From Thamnaconus septentrionalis (lineage: Eukaryota; Chordata; Actinopteri; Tetraodontiformes; Monacanthidae): a stretch of DNA of 64,000 nt. The stretch spans positions 23,235,944 to 23,299,943 of the forward strand of contig CM020502.1 of NCBI GenBank assembly GCA_009823395.1, written 5' to 3'. The translations under genes and the position numbers were made by a program. Below are positions 27,501 to 40,900 of the stretch, piece by piece. Position 1 is the stretch's first letter. Each line of letters opens with the position of its first letter. Below the pieces are notes generated by a model. It saw nothing but the letters and a program-made list of their open reading frames with translations. It searched no databases and was not told the DNA's origin.

Positions 27501-30500
27501 CTATTCCGGGTACGGGCACAATTACACTGATGGACGAATGGGGGTGGGGGGGGGACTGTTTGTTCAGGCTGGAGATGGAGGCGGAATTTGACTGGCTGCT
27601 CCAAAAAAAAAAAAAAAAAATCTTTGGGAATAGACCTGATGACCTATTCGATGAAGTCTTTTGGAGTTATCTTATACAGTCATCAGGTAAAAAGCCCTTA
27701 GAAAACATTTCTAAAGAAAAAGCAGAAGGAGATTGGGCAAACTTTCTGTCAATCACGCGAAAGTGGATCAGCGGTTTAGCAAGGGGCTAGCTCAAAGCTA
27801 ACTGGCGCAGGGGGACGATGTTAGCCTTACGTCACCACCTTGTGGTTCGTCACCATATACTGCAGCGTTTACCACAAGAGCTGGAAAGTCAAACAATCTT
27901 TAACGAGAAAATTCCACCTGGGTCTGATGAAACAGGTGCTACAGCTTCTGCGCTAATATCTTTAGCGGCCGTACTTGAAGCCAAAAATTCACATGTGCAA
28001 TATGTGCACAGTAGTTCTGAAATCTTTGAAAAAATGAGGATGGACCGAGAAAGCCTTCTGCCAGATGCTGCCAAGATGGATTAGAGAGGTTTTAGAGTTC
28101 AAAGTTACTTCTGTAAGTTAAATTTGAGTGGGTGGCACAACGATGCATCCTTTTGAGAGGGTGGGTTCATTATGAAAAAAACAAAAAAAACAAAAAAAAC
28201 TTGACCTTTTGCAAACCATGGAGAAAGAAATGAGTTGTGACATTCAATTAAACTCACGCCTCCGCCTCCGACGGTAATCATGGCCACTTTGGGACGAGTG
28301 ACAAACACGTTTGAAGGGCCTGGATGTTAATGAGAATCTTTTGGGTGCAGAGATCCGTGTGATTAGCATGATTATGAACAGGAAAATGTGCTTATCGTGG
28401 CAGACAGGCAGGCAGGTGGGGATGTTGCAGGAACACTGTAGTCTGAGGAGGAAATGCGAAGCTGCCCTGGTTAAACTCGGCGCGACGATCCAAGCAAAAT
28501 GAGAATCAAATCCAAACAGCAACTCATGAATTTAGTGGAATGTCTTCTCACTGTGTAATACAGATGAGTCTCAGTAAGCCTTTAGTTCAGTGGGTGAGTC
28601 AGAATCATGATGCGAGTCGAACCGCGATCCATAGAAACCGTCTGAACCTGACGTGACCCTGAACGCTAGAGAGGAAACGCACAATGTAAACAAGATGAAA
28701 TTCACTCAGCGTTGCTTAACAAGGGCCCTCGGGGGGCCGGAGAACCTGCTCCTGATTACAACAGGCAACATGCCAAGTCATAACGTCCCAGAGTGTGAGC
28801 GCCAAGGCCTTCTCCCTAACGCTGTGGCTTCACAGCACAAGCGGCAGATTATCATAACCAATCATAGCGTGAAAAAAAACAAAACTCAAATAACGTATAC
28901 TGAAACCCTTTTGTGACCCAACGAGCTGCATTAATGATATGAATCATCATTTGAAAGTACCCAAGATGTCAGCTCGGCAACCAGACGCTGTGCAAATGAA
29001 AGAAAGTAAGATCGAAATATAGCCTGAAGGGCCGGCTCACATGGTAGAAGTCAGGTACTTCAGCAAGAATAAACAGCAAAGAGGCAAATAAAGACGACAA
29101 TAAACAGGTTCATGGTTCAAAAGACAAAGCTTTTTTTTTTTTTTAAATAAATCTATACATATATTTGCAAAAGCCCTAAAAACAACAAAGAAAAACAAAG
29201 TCATGCACTGTGCACATCACTGACAGGACAACTCAGTTGCAAAGGGTCTCTGTGGTTGAAATGTCCAATCATTTCTGCATAATATGCGTATATTCTGCGC
29301 ACTCCTCGCCTCGCGTGTCAGATTATTTAGCACTGTGAATATTTTGGTATGCTCAGAGGGCAATTTTTTCCAACTTCAGTTGGAAAAAATAAAACCCTGC
29401 TCAAACCACCGCTCAAAGAAACCAACCTTTTATTTCACGCCGCACCACAAACCCGTGGTTTCTGTGTAGACATTTCAAGTTTAAATTGTTTTCCTTTGTG
29501 TCAAGTCCCCTTTTTCTCTCTCTCCTCACACATCATCTCCAGGCTGGGGGAGTCGGTGTGTGAGTCATCCTTCACCACAGAGAATTTAGCTAAAAAATCA
29601 ATTTTTCCTCTTTTATTCCAGGCACTGACTGGACGACGCGAGCGTGATCGATCTGCAAGCGTTTTGTCCTTCAGGCTGCATCTCTCACTTTCTCTGCGAG
29701 TGTTTGCTGTGATTTCTTTCCATCTGTTTTTAGTGATGTGCAGGTTTATTCCGTTTTGTTTCGGGGTTTGTTTTTTCTCTCATTTCGCTTGTCCACATAT
29801 CGATCGCAATGCAACTGTGCGTGCCGTCTACTGTCCTAAGAAGGCCGATTTGACATATGCACATATGACATATTGCCCCCTCCTGGGTGTGTGCATCAGG
29901 TGACAAATGTCCACCGGGGCGATGATGTGTCCGGCAGCAGTCAAGGCGGTGATGAGGGGTTTGGAGGAATCAGCGCGGCTCACATGGTGCTTGGCCCCCT
30001 CACCGTATCGATCCGCCACTATCTTATTTAGCTTCTGCCAAAACTCACAGCCCTGTATTGACTGGAGTTTATTACGCCTCTATTTTTTTAAATTTCTTTT
30101 CTTCTTTTTTTTCTTTTTTTGCCCGGTGCAAAGAGAGGCAGCTGGCAGGTGGAGTCTGCCGGAACGCCTGTGAAACAAGTGTTTTCATTAAAAGGTAAGG
30201 CAGCGGTCCCCCTGGAGAATACTGATGAGCCATCCTTCAGGGCTGGCTGGGAGCAGCGAGGCTGAAAAGCGCACGTTGATTCACTCGGTGGGGAGGAGCG
30301 AGAGAATCAATTATGAAGAAAAGAAGCCACAGGGGCGCTTTGTTGTTTTGGTGGCGTTGAAACCTTAACAAAACGTTATTAAAAGAACACGCAGCGTCAG
30401 GGTGATTCGTTGTTTCGTGGTCACGTGGATACATGAGGCTTTGGAGGGGGGGGGGTTGTGTTCTCCTGGATTCATTGAAATGACCTTTGGTAATGCAAGC

Positions 30501-32166
30501 AAGTACAGAATATCAGGGGGGTGGTGAGCAGTGTTGTTGGGATTACTCCACAAAAGTAATCCAAGTACTAATGACTGATTTCTCCTTTAAAAAGTAATAT
30601 ATTTACTTCTTTAACTACTTTGTTTCATAAGTAATCAACATTACTAATTACTTAAGTTAAAAAAGATAAATTAACAGTTGCTCAGTGCTTTGGAATGAGC
30701 TTTATTAAAGTGCAAATTTTGCAATTCCAAATGTTGCCTCTGTCCTCTGAACTTGAATGAATGCTCTTTGAACCCACTTCTCTGAAGTGAAGTCCTTAAA
30801 ATGCTTCTCTTTAATGATCTGTGATCTTTAATGACATCTCAAAGATGTGAAAACCTTTGCAGACTGATGCCTATATGACCCTCTAATGGAACAGAGACTA
30901 TAAGCACAGTAAAGCCTGAGGGCAGCTCCGAGTGATCCCACCTTATTGCATAGCACCGAGGAGGCCACGCAAGCTCAGTGACGAGACACAAGAGCTGTAA
31001 TGCGAACACAAAAACCGCGAGACCCTCAGAAAACACCTGAGCCCACCGAGGAGCAGAGGTTATTTCATGAAAAGGCCCGCGAGCCAAACAGCGGGCTGTC
31101 TGGGTTTGACACGCTGTTCAGGTACTAATTCAACCATCTGTTGTTTACAGCCGACTGCCCTCGACAATATCTGACAATGACAACAGCTGCCCCTGCCACC
31201 GTGGTGACGGGAACACGGCGACTTGGCACCGTCGCTGCGCCCACCCCCAACCACCACCCCTCCCATGGTCAGCCTGACCGGGAGCTGCACCCACTGTCCC
31301 GGTGTGAGAACACGTTGAGGTCTTCTGTCAAGGACTGATGACTCCGCTCATCACCATCCAAAAGGTTAGGAACAAATTGACAATAGCGCAACTGAGTTTA
31401 CATTAAAATAATAATTGTCAGAAAATATCTATTTCTTTTTAATTCACTCTTTGAACTCCATTTTAATTCTTCTCTTTGCGCTGTATATGCTGTTTAACTA
31501 TGCAAATGTGGGATAAATAAAGGTATTCTCATTCTTATTCTTAATGAATAACTTTTAAATACACACATCTTTTGGGCCACGGCAGTTTAGGAAAGGCCAT
31601 GTTTTTGCATGACAAATTGTATTGAATTTTATTACAGTGTTTTTCCACTGACAATTTGTTTCCAATTGACTCTTAACCTGAGGAATGGCACTCTGTCTTG
31701 GGGACCAGCGCCCCCAAGTGGCTGGCTTTGTAACTCTTGATTGCCTGCCCAGCACTGTATTCTGTTGCTGATCGACTCTTCTCTCCTTCTTTGGCACCTC
31801 TGCCATGAAGAACACAGGGAGACAGGTGAGCTATGATGATGGTGTGTGCCAAGCGCTGCCGCAAAAACTGAGGAAAACTCGTTGACTACCACAATTAAAA
31901 TGACGTTGAAACTATCACTATAGTCGCTATAGTTATTTTTCTATAATTCTGCTATCTATATATTCTAATATCAACAGCGCGTTGATGTTTGTAGAGCTGA
32001 GAAAGCGGCGGTGTTTATTGTTGTACACAGTGTGATGGAACCAGGTCTCGTCTGGGCCTCCCTGGATGCACTCGGCTTGTCAGTTCGTGTCCTTGACACA
32101 GTTGGGAGGAGCGCGCCGCACCGCGCCACACGTGGCAGAGTTCCACCTCTGGACATGTCTTAGTGT

Positions 32167-32168
<2 letters not shown>

Positions 32169-32236
<68 letters not shown>
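32169..32236. repeat. (CA)n microsatellite
   Basis: Pure CA run of 68 bp. Confidence 0.97.
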
Positions 32237-32237
<1 letters not shown>

Positions 32238-34483
32238 CTCCACCTGCACATTTCCATGAAAGTGCTGGCTGCTAACGCCCTCTGCTCGATCCCGACAGAG
32301 AAGCAACGTGATACATGGGCATGAGGACGGAAATAGATGACACAAACAGTCCCTCGTCTCCGACTATTTTGACTAATGAGCCGGTTTTGCAGCGCGGGTG
32401 CACAGGGTAACATCAACGCCTCCTTCTCCTTGCCCTATTTTTTCCCCCCCGATTTATTTTTTATTTTTTATTTTTTGCTTTCACAGTCGAGCTTGTGCAG
32501 GTCTGATGTATTTTTCAAAGTGCCTGGTCGAAATAGATGCTCGCTGGAGCTCAATTGATTTTCTCTTTGGGCCAATATATGATTCTCTTAATGACAGCTG
32601 AAGTAGGTCCCATACAAAGAAAAACTCACCATGAATCACCATTTTAAAGAGCCTTTGGTAAATTACTGCAGAGGCCCAAGATCCTCCGTGATTTCAATGA
32701 AAAAGGGTCCGCTGTATTACTAATAGTTTTTGTTGGATAGATCAACATTTTTGGGGTGCATGTTTTGTGTCTAGAAAATAAAACAACTTCTGAGATATGA
32801 TGAAACGATTACGATTCACAGATTTTACTGTGAAGATGTTTGTAATGCCATTAAAATGAATTAAATTGAATACAGTCGAGTGAAATATACTAAACTAAAA
32901 GCAAAGAGTGAGGGAGGACGTCATTGTTAATCGTAAGCAGAGACAACAAATTCATGTATTGTAATTTTAACTACCTGAAAGCTGCTGTGGCATCTACTAC
33001 TGCCCCCTACTGTACAGGAAAATACATACGCATTATGTCTTTAATAAATAGAGGTCCAACACTGAAGTCCTTGTCGTATTGACCCAGATCCTTCCAGTTC
33101 TTTCTCCTTACTAATTATCAATCATATTTAAATAGGAGAAGTTCCTCTGTTTTACTTTTACTTTGAAGTTTTAGGCTTCTAATCAGTGCAGGAAAAAACA
33201 ATGTTGAGCACTTGGCCAAAACATCTCCGTCAGATTCCTTCCCTTGTTACGGTTCTCTCCGCTGCAGTGAAAACAGCATCAGAAGAACTATTTTAGTCAG
33301 AGTACTGCCGGGCGGGACCCTAAAACACAGCCTGGCTCCGAGTGATAATCTTCAGGAGCTGTCAGCTCAGTTTTTGCCCTCTCCATGGGGTGTAGAGAAA
33401 GACCCTCAGGGGGAAGATTACCCCTTAATTCCCCCCACACATACAGTAGTCTGACATTTATCCTTGACATGTTTTCACACTTTGAGTAGGATATGGTGTC
33501 AGGCAACACTTTTCCCCTTCACACATCCACACAGATTGTTTTAACAGCTTCCAGTTAAAGGGAGACTGCATCCAATGTCCTGTCAGATTCAAATCCCAAC
33601 TCCTGGCCCAGTGCCTTCTCCTTTATTATACAGGGCCAAATACCCAAGATTCCTCCACTGAAATGTTGGAAAAAAACATTTAAAAAAATGAGTCAGGTTT
33701 GACCACTTGTGGAAACTACTATGGCATTTTAAAGGGAAGCTTTGCAACCAGTGACATTCGGGTCAAAGGTCAGCAAGTGCTAGATCTAATGATGGGCCTT
33801 TCCCTCTGAGGTTTAAGCCATCCCCCTTGCAGTGTCATTGACAGGAGTCCAAATGGTGCCCAGCCACATATAGATTGTGTGTAGTCAAATCTATTTCCGT
33901 CCTAAACCTTGTGCATGTCCTAAACACCAAACGTAATCCGAGACATTCATCCCCCACTGCCATAAAACTGAGGCTAAAAGTTCTAGAGTGTGTCATTCCG
34001 TCACAAAAGCAGCGGGCCAGTACGTCTAAATGCGGCCCAGCCCTTGGTATCAACGCCACTTGTATGTGCTCCAGATTGCACACCACTGCCACCAAGTGGG
34101 GGCTTTATGTAGTAACTTCCAAACGAGTATACACGACACTTTAGTTCAAAAATTAGAAGTGTATGACCGCTGAGAATTTAAAGTTCCTGAATCTTACATC
34201 CTTATCATTAGTGTATTTATAATACGTAGTCATTATTGTTGTTCAAAGTATTTCTTATTGAAATCTACTTCTACATGTTATTACATTACAAATTACCAAA
34301 ATTCCTGAATGAAAAAACCGTTTAATGAGAATAGATCACCAAGAATTTAGAATCCCAAATTTCCCTTAAATTGTGCACTTAAATTGATGGACAAATCTGA
34401 CAGCTTACCCACCAGCTTGTGCCACTGAACAGGAGTACATGAAAATAGACAAAAAAAGACAATTTCTCAAATGAAAAACCAGT

Positions 34484-34489
34484 TTTATT
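34484..34489 (-). terminator. Poly(A) signal AATAAA for the NTTQ-motif gene
   Basis: AATAAA on the minus strand about 120 nt downstream of the predicted stop at 34608-34610. It supports the downstream exons as the true 3' end of the gene. Confidence 0.55.
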
Positions 34490-34607
34490 TCACACATGAT
34501 CATAGGTTTTGGAAAACATAACCAGTTGCTGCATGACAGCACGACATGATTGTTCGCATAGTTTAATCGCATTTGCTCCACGCAACGTTTGGATAACCAA
34601 ACAAGTA

Positions 34608-35649
34608 CTAGGCATCACCTCGTAGCAGTCCGGTGAAGACCGACTCCGTGGTCTCCTCCTCCTCCGACAGCCGTGCACTGTGATCGGCAGGGGGCAGTTG
34701 TGCTGCGACCTGGAAAACGCTCAGACAACAGTGACTGTGGACAGCACTCACATTGCATCACGACCCATCACTACTGTCAGCAGAGAGGATGCAGTGCAAC
34801 ATATACCTGCCCCACGTTTTACCTGGATCCCAGGCCGGCGCTGAGGTGCGTTTGATTCGTTTCCTCTGGCCGAGCGAGACCCGGAAACGCTCAGTGTTTC
34901 TCCGGGGCGGGCACCAGTCCAGTGCGCCGCTGCGAGACAAAAAGCCCGATCATGAATCACACATTGGGCCGTCAGAGCAAAACCTGAATCAATGCATTCA
35001 TCACAATCGCTTTCCTTTATGTACACATCAATCACACCTTGGGGAGGTTTTCTGCAATTGAGGGAAGGGGGAAGTGCCGGTTGCGAATCCAAGTATGAGT
35101 CATCGGGCCTAGTACGTCGCCGACTCAACATGGCTCCCAGCACAGAGAAAATGTCTCCTCAAAATCCTTCTGCTGATAGGAAAGAAAACTCTCATAATCA
35201 GTGTCTAACGCCGAGTAAACATGGTTAGGAGAGGGGGATTGACCGTACTGAAGCACAGTGGGTAGGTGTGTGACCGAGGCTGCCTGCTCGTGGTCGTCCG
35301 TCATGTCCGCGTACACGTTCCCCATCAGGTACTGCGTCGTGTTTTTCGGCGCCATTGCTCCCGGCGCCTGTGGCGGAACACAGGCCTCGGCCTTCCTCCG
35401 GGCCTTCCCCGTCGTTTTCTTGCGCAGGTCTCCGTGATTCGCCAGGTTCTTGGCGAGGTGCAGCTGCCTCTGTTCGAGGCGGAGATATTTCCGGACCGAC
35501 ATCTTAATGGCGCCGCCGTGTCGACCGTGATCCAAGGCCTCGTCCTCGTCAAGCAACCCCAACCGAGGTTTCGATCCAGAGTTGACGTTCTTGCGCTGGT
35601 CGCCGGGTTTTAAGTACGTCGAGTTGAAATCCATAATTTCCATGCACAT
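34608..35649 (-). CDS. NTTQ-motif protein, CCER1-like (three predicted exons, frame break in exon 1)
   Basis: Predicted coding exons in transcript order are 35038-35649, 34823-34929 and 34608-34709, with introns of 108 and 113 nt. The first open frame starts at one of three clustered ATGs (35649, 35643 or 35634; I list the longest) and reaches TGA at 35125-35127. Mid-protein there is a basic stretch (RKKTTGKARRK) followed by APKNTTQYLMGNVYADM. This resembles the APPNTTQFIMNQIYEDM segment I recall from mammalian CCER1, and the NTTQFLM of HEXIM proteins, which also follows a basic region. The downstream frame (MLSRRRTRPDD...) overlaps 35128-35165 in another phase, runs to a donor at 35037 and continues through two exons with good acceptors (tttttgtctcgcag, gagcgttttccag) to a stop and AATAAA. 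The full protein therefore needs a frame change near 35140, possibly the CTCT at that point. Function unknown; HEXIM binds 7SK/P-TEFb, but only the motif is shared. Confidence 0.55.
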
Positions 35650-36250
35650 TTCAGACGGAAAAACGAAAAATAGAGAGGAAAAAAAGTTTAAAGTCGTCTT
35701 CGGGGTGAATGACTCGACGGTTTTTTTTTTAGTTCCTTCTTGCTCGACGGAGCAACTTATCTTCCTCACTTGCTAAAATTGTAGCTTAAAAAAATGAGTT
35801 CTCCCTCTAAAAACAAAGTTTAAAAAATATCAAAAGGTTCTCTAACTAATTACGCGCTCAGGCAACACGTCCTACCTTCTACTGCAAAGCTTTGAAGTGC
35901 GGTGCGTACGTGGTACGTCGCTGCCTTATGGTTCCAAAACACCCACAATCCTTTGCTTTGCGGAAGTAGCAGCAGTATGCCCACACGGCACTGCTGCCAC
36001 CTCCTGGTGTGGAATGATGTCCACAGCTACCACAATCTGAATCTTGAATCTTGAGCCTGGAGGGACAGCTCAGGGCTTCTGTCCTAATCTATCCATCGTA
36101 GGTGGAAGTTAGTGATGGGCGGCAAGAGGGGTGGGAGGAGCGGGGCGGTGGAGGTGGACGCGCATGACTCATGAGGGCCAAGGAAGGAAGGAGCTATCAC
36201 AGCTACCACAAAAGACGATCGTTGATGTTAAAAGGGGCAATACATGGTAT

Positions 36251-36595
36251 CAGGGGCGGTTCTAGAATTTTTTTCTTGGGGGGGCAAGCTAGGGGCACAG
36301 ACTGTGAAAGGGTGGTGTCGTGCCAAGGCAGTTATCACCTTACTTATCAACTTAATTTGAACATTTGTACATCATTCAACACTGCACAGAGTGACTGTTT
36401 ACTTACCCTTGTTTTTTCCTTTTCCGCAAGACGGAGTTGACATGCATCTAGACGTTAATTCTCAATCAATCGTGAATGAATGTCGACTCGGACAAAGTGA
36501 TTGGCAGCTCTGGTGGGGGTGGCCAGGCAGGGTGGGCAATCATATTCCAGGGGTAGCCAGTGCCACCCCCAGCCACCCTGGTGGCTACGCCACTG
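36251..36595. mobile_element. hAT-type MITE with perfect 8-bp target duplication
   Basis: The 345-bp element starts caggggcggttctag; its right end, reverse-complemented, reads cagtggcgtagccac. It is flanked on both sides by catggtat (36243-36250 and 36596-36603), an exact 8-bp duplication diagnostic of hAT insertion. There is no coding capacity. It sits between the NTTQ-motif gene and the (AT)n tract. Confidence 0.85.
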
Positions 36596-36683
36596 CATGG
36601 TATTAAGACCTGGAGTATGTAAACTTTTGATCAGGGCCATTCGGGTAGTTGTTGTCATTAAGATTTAAAACGAGTAAACTGTT

Positions 36684-37478
<795 letters not shown>

Positions 37479-37806
37479 TAAATTGCTTCACCAAATCAAT
37501 AACCATGACTGAAAAAAGTTTCTCTTACATTCTTTGAAAACTGGCCCCCCAAAAAATGTGAATTGTGTGAGAGTAGGTAAACTTATGAGCACAACTACAG
37601 TCTTTACCAGTAATTCTATCATGATTCTTAATATATCCATAGCTATAGTTTCGATTGGGGCAGTGACTGTAACCCCTATCTCCCTTCATTGTCTAAATAT
37701 ACATTTGAATGCAGACCATCACTTAAGAGTCAGTCGTTTAAACTACCACACTGCCTTATACTAATGATTAAAAAAATAAAATAAAACAAAGTTTCATTTC
37801 TCTAAA

Positions 37807-37812
37807 TTTATT
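37807..37812 (-). terminator. Poly(A) signal AATAAA for copg2
   Basis: Minus-strand AATAAA (context cttgaataaattt) 137 nt downstream of the copg2 stop codon, with no closer candidate. Confidence 0.75.
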
Positions 37813-37948
37813 CAAGTGCCACATAAGCAACTTACAAGCATGAAGAAACAGGGATGGGACAGTACAAGTCAAAAAAGAAAATTATTTTAATTCGACAAAA
37901 GACAGTGGACTCTCAACAGTTGGGGAACAGATTTGTAGTTGTGTGTTT

Positions 37949-40900
37949 TTAGCCCACAGATGCCAGAATAACATCGACAACCGTCTCCTCAGTGCTGCGA
38001 ACTGTAACTTGCATGGTGACGCCGTCGGCCAAAGCCAAACGGGCCCGGACCAGTGTGTCATGATTGCCCCGGAACACACCTGAGAGCCAGAGAGAAAAAG
38101 TTTAGCGATAGCTCTTTAATTTATCATCTTGTAAATGCGTTAAAAAACAGCAGCTTGAGCAATACTGTAAAAGCTTTGGTTAGAATTACGTTTCACACAA
38201 ACACTCACCAGCGAGAAAGAGGACATGCGAGTTCTTGTTATCTGGGACTTTGTCTGAGCGCTCACATGGCTGCATTCCCAAAAAGCTGATGATGTTGCCC
38301 ACTGCCTCTGTTGAAGGGGGAGGAAACAAAATTGAAAAGCTTTTAGAAGTGGTTCCTAGCAGTGAAGTCAGCTGTACACAGAGTTTAATCTGCCTGCTTA
38401 CCGTCTAGAGTTCGTACAGATGAAAGGGCAAAGGTCTCTTCCTTCTCAAACTCGTCTCCCACTTCTTCCCACGCCGCTCCAAAGTTTGGCTGTAAAACCC
38501 TCTGGATGTGGTCGGCCACCGTCACCTCCAGATCCTCCAGCTAAGAAGACAGAGGTAACCAATCAGTGCTGCATACAACAAGCTGGGAATTTAACCTCTG
38601 CTTTAATCCCACGTGTCTGACATACCACATACTCATCGTCGTATCCGTCGTCATCGGGTTCGCCGGTGTTTGGGTCGCAGTCTCTTACCAAGTACTTCAT
38701 AGTACAGCTGAACGTACACGACACTGGAAAAAATGGACAGCACTTCAGAGATTTTGTATCTTATGCTTCAAGCTTTTAACGGGTTTTCCTCCAACAGGAA
38801 GAGTTCCTACCAGCTGTGGGGTCGTCCTCTGGTAGGCGGACCAGAGTGTAGCAGGAACCAGGCTGGCTGTAGGGGAGGCTGGCGGCCGGGACGTAGTGCG
38901 CCACCTCATAGGACTCCGACGGCTCCATCTGCACTACCACCTGACCCAAAACAGACAAGCTTTTCAGCACAACGGGTCGGTGGAGACGACCGAGAGATAC
39001 AAAGAGTCACCGCTGCTACCTTCTGCAGGAGCTGGTCGTTCAGAGTGTTGGTGCAGTCAAACTGGAACACCATGTGTCCAGCAAAGGTGTGTTTAATGCA
39101 GCGGACAACGTATTCCGTTTCAGCCTCCGTCAGCTGCACCGGCTCGGACGACTTGAAGAGTGGACCCAGACCCTGGAACTCTGGGATGGCTGCCAGTTGC
39201 TCTACAGGCGAGATATACGCAGCTTGTCAAGTCGTTGACGGTGAATCGTCAATTGTTTTTCAGGATTTTAAGATCATGTCGTGCACTGACCTTGGTAAAT
39301 GTCTTGGCGTGAAGGGGCCAGTTTCTCTGGCAACTTGCTTGTGGCGATTGGCGCAATCTCTGTCAAAACAAAACCTCGTTAGCAGTTTGTCTTCAGTCAG
39401 AGTGGAACTGCGTGAACATGAAGCCGAACGTCTGTACCGGTTTTCTGGTCTGTGATAGGAGTGGTGGCCAGTGGGACGGACTTCATGTCGAAGGGTTTCT
39501 CCGTGGGCTCCAGCGTGTACTGGTGCAGAGACTTCTCCAGGCCGGGGATGGACACAGACAGACCTGAGGGCAGCAGACAGGGTTACCAGCTGCACAGCAA
39601 GTTGAATAAAATAATGTTAATAAAGCAACTTTACCATTGAAGATGTATGCAGCATTTAGAGCCTTCTGCTTCTGCTGCAGCACATTCATGTAGAACGTAG
39701 CTCTGTCACGCACCTCGTCGTCACTGTCCATCATGCACCTGCAGGGGGCAGAGGGGAGCGGTCAGTTCACGTTGCAATTCTAAATCCCCAGCAAACCTAC
39801 TGCAGTGTGTGTGAGTTTGAAGAGTCTCTTGCTCCTGTGATGCCTGACGAGCAGGTTGAGGAAGTTCACCTTTGCATGAGGACCAGAACGCTTGGTAGCA
39901 GGTCATCGTTCTGAGCACCAAATTTAGCCAGCGCACTGACGGCAGCTGAGGGCAGGAGGAGAGAATGAATGAATGATTTTATTTCAAACTTGTATAAAAT
40001 AAAATATGCAACTATCTGCACATACAAATGAAAGAAAGAACAAATAGTAATGCAAATAACAAAAATATAGAAAAAGCAAAAACATAAACACGGCACATAG
40101 TTCGAAAAAGGAGTAGGAAGAAGTAGGAAACTTTTTTCATTTCCAACCCCTTTGTGCCTCTTCTTAGATTATGTCCCCTTTCCCTTTCCATAAGCATTCC
40201 CTGTATATTTATTGCATCCCCAGCAGACAAAAAGACAGTTGGTGCCGCTTTCAAACAGGGTGCCTCACCTGCGCGGACCGCCTCACTCTCCAGCACCACC
40301 CGGTTGAAGATGAAGCGGATGTACTTGGAGGGTTGGGGGGTACGGGGTCCCTCTTTGCCCAGCAGGTGCAGGATCTTGGTGGCCAGCACCGTGTGCTCGC
40401 AGTCCTCGATGAACTCGCAGAGGTGTGCCAGGCCCGTTTCCTTGCTCTCGGGGTTCTCCTCAATGATGCTGATGATGCAGTCCACGATGGCCCGCTTGTA
40501 CTCGAAGCCGCCCTTCAGAACACACGCACGTTACTTACATTCATTGTTCATTCACCGATAGCGTCTTTCAGTCAAGATAACTTACATCGTCTCTGAGCAT
40601 GTTGGACAGGAAGTTCATCATCACACTGTGCTTCCTGGGATACTTCTGGCACAGCGCACTGATGGCCTGCACAACCACCACCTGCCATAAATTGAACACA
40701 TCACACAAAGGCGGTTTTAGACCACGTTCAAATACAAATCGGGACCATCAAAATGGAGCAAAGCGGGCTGGAGACTCTTCTCCTCGACCTTGAACTCGTC
40801 CGAGATCTCGGAGACAAAGGAGGAGATCTGCTTCATGAGTCGGTCCACGCTGCTCTCGCTGCCCGTCTTCAGCAGAGTGGTGATGGCCAGCGTGGCAATG

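Larger units (their letters stand above)
20420..34483. other. Gene-poor intergenic tract
   Basis: No exon supported on either strand. It contains (GA)n at about 24306-24352, (CA)n at about 24457-24518 and 32169-32236, A-runs at about 24575-24593 and 27603-27620, and decayed repeat sequence. A probable non-LTR retrotransposon 3' end lies near 31476-31545 (ending gggataaataaaggtattc then an ATTCTT-rich tail). The stretch at about 30530-30700, with repeated 'aaagtaat' words, also looks like a dispersed repeat. Nothing else is recognisable. Confidence 0.55.

Noticed and set aside
27380..28084. Two neighbouring plus-strand open frames of 136 and 88 codons
   Set aside because: No family recognised, an A-run inside, no convincing splice signals or codon bias; left unannotated.
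35266..35613. Plus-strand open frame of 115 codons
   Set aside because: Antisense to the NTTQ-motif exon, which carries the recognisable motif.
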